Part shown: positions 8,540-15,271 of the stretch, piece after piece
How positions within the stretch are numbered: the first letter of the stretch is position 1
How the letters are laid out: every line of letters starts with the position of its first letter
Source: Pirellulales bacterium
GTDB lineage: Bacteria; Planctomycetota; Planctomycetia; Pirellulales; JANQPP01
DNA length: 46,650 nt
Assembly: GCA_028289405.1 (NCBI GenBank)
Contig: JANQPP010000169.1
Span: 1 to 46,650, forward strand
Direction: 5' to 3'
Notes under the pieces: generated by a model
Told to the model about the DNA's origin: nothing
Database searches by the model: none
The model's input: the letters and a program-made list of their open reading frames with translations, nothing else
Position numbers and translations under genes: made by a program

Positions 8540-8561
8540 CGGCGCGGATGAGGAGACGGTT

Positions 8562-9005
8562 TTGTTTTCCTTGACGGTGGACTACGCCCTGCGGGCTGTC
8601 GTGCAGTTGGCCTACTACCTGCCCGAAGCCCTCACGACCGAGCAGATCGCCCAAGCCACGGGCGTGCCCGTGCATTATCTTGCGAAGGTCCTGCAAAAAC
8701 TCCGCGACGCGGGAATTGTCCGTTCTCGCCGAGGCAGCGGCGGTGGGGTGATGCTGGCCCATGATCCGGCAAGGCTCACGGTTTTGGAGGTGGTCAACGC
8801 CGTGGAACCTATCCGCCGGATTCACACGTGCCCCCTGGATTTGGAGGGCCACCAAACTCGTTTGTGTCCGCTGCATAGCCGGCTGGACAGCGCACTCGCC
8901 ACCATGGAAGAAGCGTTTCGCCGGACGACCGTGGCGGAAATGCTCGAAGATCCGGGAGACCAAACTCCGCTATGTGAGATCGATGAGCCAAACGCGAACG
9001 GATAA
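8562..9005 (+). CDS. Rrf2-family transcriptional regulator
   Basis: This 147-residue regulator begins MFSLTVDYALRAVVQLA and has the winged-helix segment TTEQIAQATGVPVHYLAKVLQKLRDAGIV followed by the SRRGSGGG wing, both typical of Rrf2. The start is TTG, supported by AGGAG 6 nt upstream; a nearby ATG at 8548 is in another frame and stops at once. Cysteines are at 90, 102 and 138. This is not the compact three-Cys cluster of IscR or NsrR, so an iron-sulfur cofactor is possible but would need unusual spacing (HTCPL and RLCPLH). It is divergent from the protoglobin/nitrate cluster with a shared 249-bp control region, so it probably regulates that cluster and itself. Confidence 0.92.
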   Translation: MFSLTVDYALRAVVQLAYYLPEALTTEQIAQATGVPVHYLAKVLQKLRDAGIVRSRRGSGGGVMLAHDPARLTVLEVVNAVEPIRRIHTCPLDLEGHQTRLCPLHSRLDSALATMEEAFRRTTVAEMLEDPGDQTPLCEIDEPNANG

Positions 9006-9032
9006 CTCGCCCCCCCGGCGTGTGATCACAAG

Positions 9033-10505
9033 TTAGCGATTCTTCAAGGGAAGTGTCACGCGAAAAACGGCTCCCGCACCAGGAAGGCTCTCGACCTCGA
9101 TCGTTCCGGAATGCATGCGGACGATTTGAGCCGCCTTGGGCAGGCCGAAACCGAGGCCCCGCCCTGCCTCTCTTCCGGAATAGAAGGGATCGAAGATTCT
9201 CAGCCGCTCTTCTGCGGATATTCCCGGCCCCGTGTCGGAAATCGTCCAATATAGTGCTCGTGAAAGCGAGTCATTCGATGGCTCCCTTACCTGCGGAGCC
9301 TCCGGCACCAGGCCCACCTCCCAACGGACATGCCCCGCATTCCCTAACGCTTCGAGAGCATTTTTTAACAGGGCCCGCATGGCGACTTTCCATTGCGTGG
9401 AATCTAGTTGGACGTTGGGCAGGCTCAGTTCGGCGGTCCAAGTAAACTCCGTTCCCTGCGCTTCCGCCAGGGGAAGGATCTCCGCTGCCAGCCCCTCCAT
9501 CAATTGCGAGGGATTCACGTCTTCCCACTGCGGAACGGGCGGCTCCGCGAAGAGCATCATGTCGGCAATCATTTCATATGCCCGATGAGCCTGCTGCTGG
9601 ATCACCGCGAGGGACCGCCGTCTTTCCGGATCCTCCTCGTCGGCCAATAGTAATTGGGACCGCGCGGAAATGTTGGCCAGCGGATTGTTTAGTTCATGGC
9701 CGGCGCCATAGGCGAAGGCTTTCATGGCCAGCCGCTTCTGCTGTTCGATATCCTTTTCAGGCGGAACGTCCCTAGGCGTCCGAGCAGCCAGGAATCGACG
9801 GAACAAATCCCACCTGGCGTAGGCTTGCTCGTCTTTTGTAGTCAGCCTGGACGGCCAACGTCTCAAAAAACGCCGCTGCGCTGCCCCCCTCGCCCGCGCA
9901 TCGAATCCCAAGGAAGCCGGCACCGTCTTTTCACCGTCGAGCATCTCCTCGGCTTCGACCGCTGCTTGCGTTGCCGGGCCATCCTGAACCTGCAAGAGCC
10001 GATTCCAGGAGCATGTTGTGTCCGAGCCTGCCGGATTGTTGAGATCCGCCGTGGGTTCCCGCAAGATTTCCCGGCTCCAGGACGGATGATCGAATAGCAA
10101 AGCGGCTAGAAAAGCATCGGATGTCGCAGCCTGAGGGCTGGGTGCGTGCAAACGTGCGGCGAGCTGCCCACGTACGCCGGCTCTGGCCAATGCCTCGCCG
10201 GCCTTCGGCGAAAGGATGAATTCCGCGAGCGGCTCGGGCGTTTCGGGCCACCAGCAAGGCCCGGATTCGTATAAGTCTTCCGCAAGTTCGTCTAGATACG
10301 ACGGCCCCGTGGATACTTCGCGGCCCCGACATAGCCAGGCCCAAATGGCGAAGGCGGGGTCTGCTAGCAGCAACTCCTGGAGACGCTCCACGCCTTCCGA
10401 GGGGTGCGGCTGCATGAATGCGAGAAGCAGGTCCTCCGCCGTGGAAGGCGAGAAGGGGAACCAGGCTACCCCCTCCTCGAAGCGTAGAGGAGGCAGCGAC
10501 CGCAT
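9033..10505 (-). CDS. Soluble sensor histidine kinase with HDOD-like N-terminus
   Basis: This 490-residue kinase has no membrane segment. Its C-terminal half has the full set of boxes: the H-box AYGAGHELNNPLANIS with His270, the N-box LLKNALEAL with Asn382, G1 DTGPGIS (424-430), the F-box FDPFYSG (438-444) and G2 GRGLGFGL (448-455). The N-terminal 150 residues are helical, and LQELLLADPAFAIWAWLCRG resembles the opening of an HDOD domain, but the match is weak. It lies 175 bp downstream of a response regulator on the same strand, so the two may form a pair. GGGAGG lies 8 nt before the ATG. The signal sensed is unknown. Confidence 0.88.
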   Translation of the reverse strand: MRSLPPLRFEEGVAWFPFSPSTAEDLLLAFMQPHPSEGVERLQELLLADPAFAIWAWLCRGREVSTGPSYLDELAEDLYESGPCWWPETPEPLAEFILSPKAGEALARAGVRGQLAARLHAPSPQAATSDAFLAALLFDHPSWSREILREPTADLNNPAGSDTTCSWNRLLQVQDGPATQAAVEAEEMLDGEKTVPASLGFDARARGAAQRRFLRRWPSRLTTKDEQAYARWDLFRRFLAARTPRDVPPEKDIEQQKRLAMKAFAYGAGHELNNPLANISARSQLLLADEEDPERRRSLAVIQQQAHRAYEMIADMMLFAEPPVPQWEDVNPSQLMEGLAAEILPLAEAQGTEFTWTAELSLPNVQLDSTQWKVAMRALLKNALEALGNAGHVRWEVGLVPEAPQVREPSNDSLSRALYWTISDTGPGISAEERLRIFDPFYSGREAGRGLGFGLPKAAQIVRMHSGTIEVESLPGAGAVFRVTLPLKNR

Positions 10506-10660
10506 GGCAAACGCCTCCCGTGTTGGATGCTAGCCTGCGTCTGCTGACCGCGACCAGCCTGGCTTATCTATTCTCGCGGAAACCGAATCGCGCGGGAGCA
10601 CGAAATGGCTATCCTCTCGTTGGCACATCGTGAGGGCCGACGCTCATCGCCCCATGGTGA

Positions 10661-10681
10661 CCGCTTCAAAGCGGATCCGCT
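10661..10681 (-). repeat. Overlapping small palindromes at the response regulator stop
   Basis: A perfect 12-bp palindrome AGCGGATCCGCT (10670-10681) touches the stop codon. It overlaps a 6+6 bp dyad, CCGCTT-CA-AAGCGG (10661-10674). The two pairings exclude each other. No T-run follows, so any role in termination is only possible. Confidence 0.3.
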
Positions 10682-11262
10682 TATCGGGCAGTGGCGGATT
10701 CCATGTCGAGCAATTGGCAGACGCGATCCACCAATGTTTCGACCTCGAACGGCTTCTGGAGGAAATCGTTCGCGCCGGAGGCCCGCAAGTCGTCAATTTT
10801 TTCGCGTTCGACCATGCCGGAAATGCAGATGATCCGCACGTCGTCCATGGATTGGTCGCTGCGCACGCGCTGGCAGACTTCCTTGCCATTAATATCAGGG
10901 AGCATGACGTCCAGCACGATGAGGTCGGGCCGATACTCCTTGACCATCATGCCCGCGTCGAATCCGTTGTTTACCGAGCGGACCTCGAAACGCCCGTCCC
11001 GTTCCAGCACATCGACAATCAAGTCGACCAGATCCTGGTCATCGTCCACAATCAGCAATTTGCGTTTGCCGCTTTCCAGTGCGTCGGTGGGAATGCCGTT
11101 GTCGCGCATGAAGGAATAGAGCTCATTCCGGGGGATCCGGCGAAATCGGCTCCCAGGCACGCGAAATCCTTTGAGCTGGCCCGAATCAAAACACCGAATA
11201 ATGGTTTGCTGGCTGACCTTGCAGATCTTCGCCGCTTCCCCAGTTGTGAATACCGTCTTCAT
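10681..11262 (-). CDS. Response regulator with N-terminal excisionase/MerR-like HTH
   Basis: This 193-residue protein has the reverse of the usual response regulator order. Residues 1-50 are an excisionase/MerR-type helix-turn-helix (FTTGEAAKICKVSQQTIIRCF then the PGSRFRRIPRNEL wing). Residues 66-190 are a receiver domain with the acidic pocket DDD 73-75, phosphoacceptor Asp118 in LIVLDVMLP and conserved Lys170 in LQKPF. It is probably a transcription factor controlled by phosphorylation from the kinase encoded 175 bp downstream. ATG 11262 was chosen; a TTG three codons earlier is possible because the purine-rich GGGAGAGGGG sits just upstream of both. Confidence 0.88.
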   Translation of the reverse strand: MKTVFTTGEAAKICKVSQQTIIRCFDSGQLKGFRVPGSRFRRIPRNELYSFMRDNGIPTDALESGKRKLLIVDDDQDLVDLIVDVLERDGRFEVRSVNNGFDAGMMVKEYRPDLIVLDVMLPDINGKEVCQRVRSDQSMDDVRIICISGMVEREKIDDLRASGANDFLQKPFEVETLVDRVCQLLDMESATAR

Positions 11263-11426
11263 GCTTCTCAACCACCCCTCTCCCTAGCCGATGGTCAGGC
11301 TAGACTACGCGGACCAAGAAACGCTTGCCCACAAGACAAGCCGCACCCTAGCCCTGGGACTCCATGTCACACGATTTGCCTTCAGCCTCTCACCACAAGA
11401 TGGGCAAAGACCGCCGTTCCATTTCT

Positions 11427-11459
11427 TAGGAAATTCCTTGCGAAACACACAAGGTTTCC
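11427..11459 (-). other. Leader hairpin of the response regulator transcript
   Basis: On the minus strand the leader reads GGAAA-CCTTG, a loop of about 9 nt, then CAAGG, a 2-nt bulge and TTTCC. This gives two stacked 5-bp helices about 30 nt downstream of the predicted transcription start. With a leader of about 220 nt before the ATG it may influence expression. No known riboswitch is recognised. Confidence 0.35.
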
Positions 11460-11488
11460 GATTTTACCAAAATTACCATCTGGGGCAT

Positions 11489-11516
11489 ATTATAGCCAGT
11501 TTGCGGCACCAGTCAA
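11489..11516 (-). promoter_or_regulatory. Sigma-70-type promoter for the response regulator
   Basis: On the minus strand there is a -35 box TTGACT (11516-11511), a 16-nt spacer and a perfect -10 box TATAAT (11494-11489). Transcription would start near 11482, about 220 nt before the ATG at 11262. Confidence 0.6.
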
Positions 11517-11677
11517 TACAGATCTCTCTTTCATAAACCGTTGTGAATTAAACCTTTGGAAGAATCGCCGGATTTAAGCTGTTCCGCCCGCCCGACTTCA
11601 TGCCTTCAGCTCCCCAAAGCCGTGATGATTCCGTTTTCCACCCGATCGTTCACTTCTTCCCGGTCGCCTTGGTTCCC

Positions 11678-13546
11678 CTATGCGTCAACCGACTCGCGCT
11701 GAACATCATTTACAGCTCGCCCCTTACCCTCCAAATGAATCATCAGCAAGGCCACATCCGCTGGGGTAATTCCACTGATCCTGCCTGCTTGGTCCAAGTT
11801 ACGGGGCTGGATTCTTTGCAGTTTTTCCCGCGCCTCCGCGCGTAGATGTTGCACGGTAGCGAAGTCGAAACGCTCGGGAATCCGCTTGTGAGCCAATCTC
11901 TGCTGTTTCGCGATTTCTTGCGCTTGGCGGGCGACATAGCCCGAATACTTGGCGTCGTGGGTAAGCTGCGTCGCTACTTCCGACGGGACCCGCGCCAAAT
12001 CAGGATGCAAGGCCACCACATCTTCCCAGGTGGACTCTGGCCTTCGCAGGATCTTGATCAGGGGAATTTGTTCATACCGCGTCCGTTCCAAAATCTCCAA
12101 TGTTGACGCGATCGCCTCTTCTTTGCGCGACAACGCATCTAGCCTCTGCGGATCCACTAAACCGATTTTGTACCCCAATCGCGTGAGCCGCCGGTCCGCG
12201 TTGTCGTGCCGCAGTGAAAGACGGTACTCCGCGCGACTAGTAAACATGCGATAGGGTTCATCCACCCCCCGCGTTACCAAATCGTCGATCAATACGCCGA
12301 TGTAAGCCTGATCCCGCCGCAAAACCAACGGCTCGTTGCCGCGAAGGAGCAACACGGCGTTGGCTCCCGCCATCAGCCCTTGCGCTGCCGCTTCTTCATA
12401 GCCCGTGGTGCCGTTGATTTGCCCGGCCAGAAAAAGCCCCGCAATCCGCTTGGTTTCCAAGCTGGGCCAAAGCTGTTCGGGCGGAGCGTAGTCGTACTCC
12501 ACGGCATAGCCATAGCGCATGATCTCCGCTTTCTCCAAGCCGGGAATCTCGCAGAACATGGCATCTTGCACGTCCCGGGGCAGGCTCGTGGACACCCCAT
12601 TGACGTAGACTTCATGCGTCCGGCGGCCTTCCGGTTCCAAGTAGATTTGGTGGTGCTCCCGTTCGGCAAACCGCACCACCTTATCCTCGATCGAGGGACA
12701 ATAGCGCGGCCCGCGCGAATCGATCTGGCCGGAATACATCGGCGCGCGGTGCAAGTTTTCCCTGATCAACGCATGCACGGCAGAGTTGGTATGCGTCATC
12801 CAACAAGGCAGTTGGCGCTGGGCAATCTCCTGCGTAAGGAAGGAAAACGGCTGTGGGCAATCGTCTCCTGGTTGGATCTCTGTGCGGTCGAAGTCGATCG
12901 TGCGGCCATTGAGCCGAGGGGGCGTCCCCGTTTTGAACCTCGCCAGAGTGAACCCCAACTTTCGCAAGGCTTGGCTGATGCCGCCGCTGGTCCCCTCGCC
13001 GGCGCGTCCTCCTTTGGCCTGGGCTTCGCCGGTATGCATCACCGCTTGCAAAAAGGTCCCGGTGGTGAGGATCACCGCCCGGGCACGGTACTCGGCATCT
13101 CCCCGCACGCGGACACCGATCATCCGTGAACCCTCGCCAGATTCCTCGACCAAGAGATCTTCCACCGTCTCTTGCCGAAGTGAGAGGCCCCGTTGTGTTT
13201 CGACGACGTGCTTGATCTCTTGCTGGTACGCCTTTTTGTCCGCTTGAGCCCGAGGGCTGTGCATGGCGGGACCTTTGGAGGAGTTGAGCAGGCGGAACTG
13301 AATGCCGGTGGCGTCGATGGCCTGTCCCATGGCCCCGCCCAAGGCGTCGATCTCCCGCACGATCTGCCCCTTGGCAACGCCACCGATGGCCGGATTGCAG
13401 CTCATCTGCCCCACGGTATCGCAATTCGTGGTGAGCAGGGCGACGCGGGCTCCCATGCGTGCCGCCGCGAGCACCGCCTCCGTCCCGGCATGCCCAGCGC
13501 CGACCACCACCACGTCATATTCGTAGAGAATTCCTGAAGTGCCCAT
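11678..13546 (-). CDS. mnmG: tRNA uridine-5-carboxymethylaminomethyl modification enzyme MnmG
   Basis: This 622-residue protein has the length normal for MnmG (GidA). With MnmE it uses FAD, a methylene-tetrahydrofolate carbon and glycine or ammonium to modify U34 of several tRNAs. The N-terminal FAD-binding Rossmann motif is VVVVGAGHAGTEA (Gly16, Gly18, Gly21). Family signatures are GPRYCPSIEDKVVRF and AGQINGTTGYEEAAAQG, and the C-terminal helical MnmE/tRNA-binding part ends ADVALLMIHLEG. ATG 13546 was chosen because the protein then begins MGTSGILYEYDVVVVG as in homologs; the open frame continues 69 codons upstream through dispersed-repeat DNA and is not homologous there. MnmE is not in the window. 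Confidence 0.96.
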   Translation of the reverse strand: MGTSGILYEYDVVVVGAGHAGTEAVLAAARMGARVALLTTNCDTVGQMSCNPAIGGVAKGQIVREIDALGGAMGQAIDATGIQFRLLNSSKGPAMHSPRAQADKKAYQQEIKHVVETQRGLSLRQETVEDLLVEESGEGSRMIGVRVRGDAEYRARAVILTTGTFLQAVMHTGEAQAKGGRAGEGTSGGISQALRKLGFTLARFKTGTPPRLNGRTIDFDRTEIQPGDDCPQPFSFLTQEIAQRQLPCWMTHTNSAVHALIRENLHRAPMYSGQIDSRGPRYCPSIEDKVVRFAEREHHQIYLEPEGRRTHEVYVNGVSTSLPRDVQDAMFCEIPGLEKAEIMRYGYAVEYDYAPPEQLWPSLETKRIAGLFLAGQINGTTGYEEAAAQGLMAGANAVLLLRGNEPLVLRRDQAYIGVLIDDLVTRGVDEPYRMFTSRAEYRLSLRHDNADRRLTRLGYKIGLVDPQRLDALSRKEEAIASTLEILERTRYEQIPLIKILRRPESTWEDVVALHPDLARVPSEVATQLTHDAKYSGYVARQAQEIAKQQRLAHKRIPERFDFATVQHLRAEAREKLQRIQPRNLDQAGRISGITPADVALLMIHLEGKGRAVNDVQRESVDA

Positions 13547-13624
13547 GCCGCATATTTTACGCGGCAGACCAGCCCGGGCGAAAGACGAGAGCCCGAAAAG
13601 CAGCGAAGATCGGCCCCCAATCCC

Positions 13625-13644
13625 AACCCGCAGCGTGAGCAAGG
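13625..13644 (+). repeat. Dispersed repeat copy A (AACCCGCAGCGTGAGCAAGG)
   Basis: This is the first of five copies in the window of a 20-21 bp motif with consensus AACCCG(A/C)AGCGTGAGC(A/G)AGGG. It lies upstream of mnmG in non-coding DNA. Confidence 0.7.
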
Positions 13645-13688
13645 CAACACACATGACAGGCCCGCACACCGCGTCTAGCGGGAAGTTG

Positions 13689-13715
13689 CACGCCGCTCCA
13701 CCACTTGGCGGCGTG
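13689..13715. repeat. 8-bp inverted repeat between dispersed repeat copies
   Basis: CACGCCGC (13689-13696) and GCGGCGTG (13708-13715) are perfect complements around an 11-nt loop. They lie between repeat copies A and B. This may be a hairpin belonging to a larger repeat unit. No T-run follows. Confidence 0.4.
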
Positions 13716-13779
13716 TGAGATGCCATACAGCCGCACGCCGTGGCGCCCCTCACTGATGTATCGGGCTGAGATGGATCAA

Positions 13780-13800
13780 AACCCGCAGCGTAAGCAAGGG
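13780..13800 (+). repeat. Dispersed repeat copy B
   Basis: AACCCGCAGCGTAAGCAAGGG differs from the consensus at one position (GTAAGC for GTGAGC). It sits just downstream of the polyproline-tailed membrane protein gene, which reads on the other strand. Confidence 0.7.
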
Positions 13801-13824
13801 AAGATGCGCGCTGAACGCCGTGGG

Positions 13825-14112
13825 CTATTCCAAGTCGGCGTGCGGAGGCGGGGGCGGTGGTGGCGGAGGGGGCCTTTCCCGTTCGTCCCGCGATAGCCTA
13901 TCCACGGCGAGCCAGACGACCGCAGCCACCACCGTCGTGAACCAGAGCATGCCCGTCGCTAGCGCCACGTACCGGATGGCGCGGGCGCCGGCGGTATCTT
14001 GCAGCGCATCGAGCAGCGTGGCCATGCCGAGCATCAGGCAGATCAGCACCGGCAGCACCAGCACCAAGGTCACGAGCCACATCAACACACGACGGGACAT
14101 CACGGCAAGCAT
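13825..14112 (-). CDS. Small two-helix membrane protein with polyproline tail
   Basis: This 95-residue protein has two hydrophobic helices, at about residues 9-33 (LMWLVTLVLVLPVLICLMLG) and 48-70 (ALATGMLWFTTVVAAVVWLA). A charged segment RLSRDERER follows, then ten consecutive prolines and HADLE. I recognise no family. The pattern of hydrophobic helices and a basic turn suggests a real inner-membrane protein with a cytoplasmic proline tail that could bind a partner. The start may be the ATG at 14112 or the in-frame ATG at 14100 (MSRRVLMW); neither has a strong ribosome site. It stands alone between mnmG and the accessory region. Confidence 0.6.
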   Translation of the reverse strand: MLAVMSRRVLMWLVTLVLVLPVLICLMLGMATLLDALQDTAGARAIRYVALATGMLWFTTVVAAVVWLAVDRLSRDERERPPPPPPPPPPHADLE

Positions 14113-14457
14113 CTCTGCGGAGGAAGAATTGAGTGCCTGCCGTTATGCGGCCCGCCTCCACCGCTTGTCAAGCGCGGGGAAATGTTCGGGAACGTCTGCA
14201 TGGGAAACAAACTAGAAAAAATGGGGGCAGCATGCCGTTGAGACGGCGTTCGCTTTTGGGATGCCGCCACGAAAACCTGTTCAACACCGCAGTCCCGTCC
14301 GATCCCTCGACCATCATCCGATCTCGGTTTTGCCCAGTTTCGCACTCTGCTGCGACCGAAGAGGCTTCCGCATGTCGTTTCGGCACGTCGCAATAGCTTG
14401 CAATTAAGATCGTTTTTGTTCTGTCGAATCAGCAGCTATACAATCAAAGAGATTACG
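14113..14457. other. Gene-free stretch with a short WD40-gene fragment
   Basis: No open frame here looks like a gene. Around 14248-14272 the sequence GTTCGCTTTTGGGATGCCGC closely matches the WD40 gene at 17233-17252 (GTTCGCTTTTGGGACGCGGC), which encodes the VRFWDAA end of a propeller blade. It appears to be a stray copy of the tail of that gene. The last 60 bases are AT-rich and probably carry the promoter of the next small ORF. Confidence 0.45.
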
Positions 14458-14832
14458 GTGGTTGGCAAGTCCATCGCTTCGTTACTTGAATGTCGAATGC
14501 CCAATCAACAAGTATATACAAGCCCCGACCGTGCTCTTACGTTCGTGGTTGAAGACCTGGGGGACGATGATTTCGCGATCGGCTTTCGCGGTTACAAATG
14601 GCACACGCATGCAGATATTCTCTCATGCGTATTGGGGCTTCCAGAAGATGAGGCAGTTCGAGCATACGTTGACTTGCTTTTGGCCGACAAATCAATCATA
14701 GCGATTCATTATGTTGATGATGTCATTTCCGATGTGTGGATAACAGAGGATCCTGCCTCGGAATTTGAATGCCAACAAGCAAACGAGTCTTTGCAATTTC
14801 GCTATTGGTCGGGCCGCAAGTACGAATTTTAG
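14458..14832 (+). CDS. Small acidic protein of unknown function
   Basis: This is a soluble protein of about 124 residues that I do not recognise. It is rich in acidic residues and aromatic pairs (VVEDLGDDDFAIGF, HYVDDVISDVWITED, FRYWSGRKYEF), a composition often seen in small immunity-type proteins, but no toxin partner is next to it. The start is uncertain. GTG 14458, with AAAGAG about 8 nt upstream, is the best supported; ATG 14497 (MPNQQVYTSPDR) is a natural-looking alternative, and the frame is open back to a TTG at 14398. Base composition is clearly AT-richer than the flanking genes, and WD40-gene debris lies on both sides, so recent acquisition or insertion is likely. Confidence 0.55.
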   Translation: MVGKSIASLLECRMPNQQVYTSPDRALTFVVEDLGDDDFAIGFRGYKWHTHADILSCVLGLPEDEAVRAYVDLLLADKSIIAIHYVDDVISDVWITEDPASEFECQQANESLQFRYWSGRKYEF

Positions 14833-14844
14833 AGACAGTGGCCA

Positions 14845-14965
14845 AAACCCCGCGTGCCGGATGGCGGGAGGTCGGCGCGCTGATCGGCCAAAGGAATACC
14901 GTCGAATATGTGCGGTATTCGCCCAATGGGCGGCAAATCGTCACCGCCGGACGCGACGGCGTTCA
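14845..14965 (+). pseudogene. Broken copy of the WD40 gene 3' region
   Basis: About 120 bp repeat the WD40 gene at 17125-17228: both encode a VPDG..VGALI, NTVE.VRYSPNGRQIVTAGRDG segment. The copy has lost one base after VPDG, which shifts the frame. It stops exactly after GRDG, where the intact gene continues SVRFWDA, and runs instead into dispersed repeat copy C. The missing tail is found about 600 bp upstream at 14248-14272. It has no start and no product is expected. Confidence 0.75.
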
Positions 14966-15271
14966 CACCCAGCGCTCCGCTCATCCCAACCCGCAGCTTG
15001 AGCAAGGGGGAACACGCCGCGATTCCCAACCGGAAGTGTCCGCGAAGGAAGACATTCGGGCCGTGCCGGTCGGGAAATTTCCACTCAAAACGGCGTGTCG
15101 AACTTGCCCCACGCCACGGAACAAGATAGATTTCCCACCAGAGCTTGAAGACCATGCGTCACGGGGTTCCGCGATATTGCGCTTCGATCGGGCGCATGTC
15201 GTTGTCCGTTGTGTTTAGATTCCTCGAATGGCGTTTTCGCCACGCAGCGTCGCACCGCCGGCGTTTCTTTC
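14966..15271. other. Non-coding stretch between the WD40 debris and the WD40 gene
   Basis: This stretch holds dispersed repeat copy C near its left end. The remainder has open frames on several strands but none with gene-like sequence or a ribosome site. It may be decayed coding DNA, because the WD40 frame is open upstream of its likely start. Confidence 0.4.
14988..15008 (+). repeat. Dispersed repeat copy C
   Basis: AACCCGCAGCTTGAGCAAGGG differs at one position from the consensus (CTTGAG for CGTGAG). It lies about 20 bp after the broken end of the WD40 duplicate, so the repeat may have been involved in the rearrangement. Confidence 0.7.

Larger units (their letters stand above)
11263..11677. 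other. 415-bp gene-free region upstream of the response regulator
   Basis: No coding region is convincing here. The stretch is AT-richer than its surroundings between 11440 and 11580. It holds a good minus-strand promoter (11489-11516) and a hairpin in the predicted leader (11427-11459). The rest, next to the mnmG stop, shows nothing that I can name. Confidence 0.6.

Noticed and set aside
13547..13753. N-terminal extension of mnmG by 69 codons
   Set aside because: The extension runs through a dispersed repeat copy and lacks homology; MnmG begins normally at 13546.
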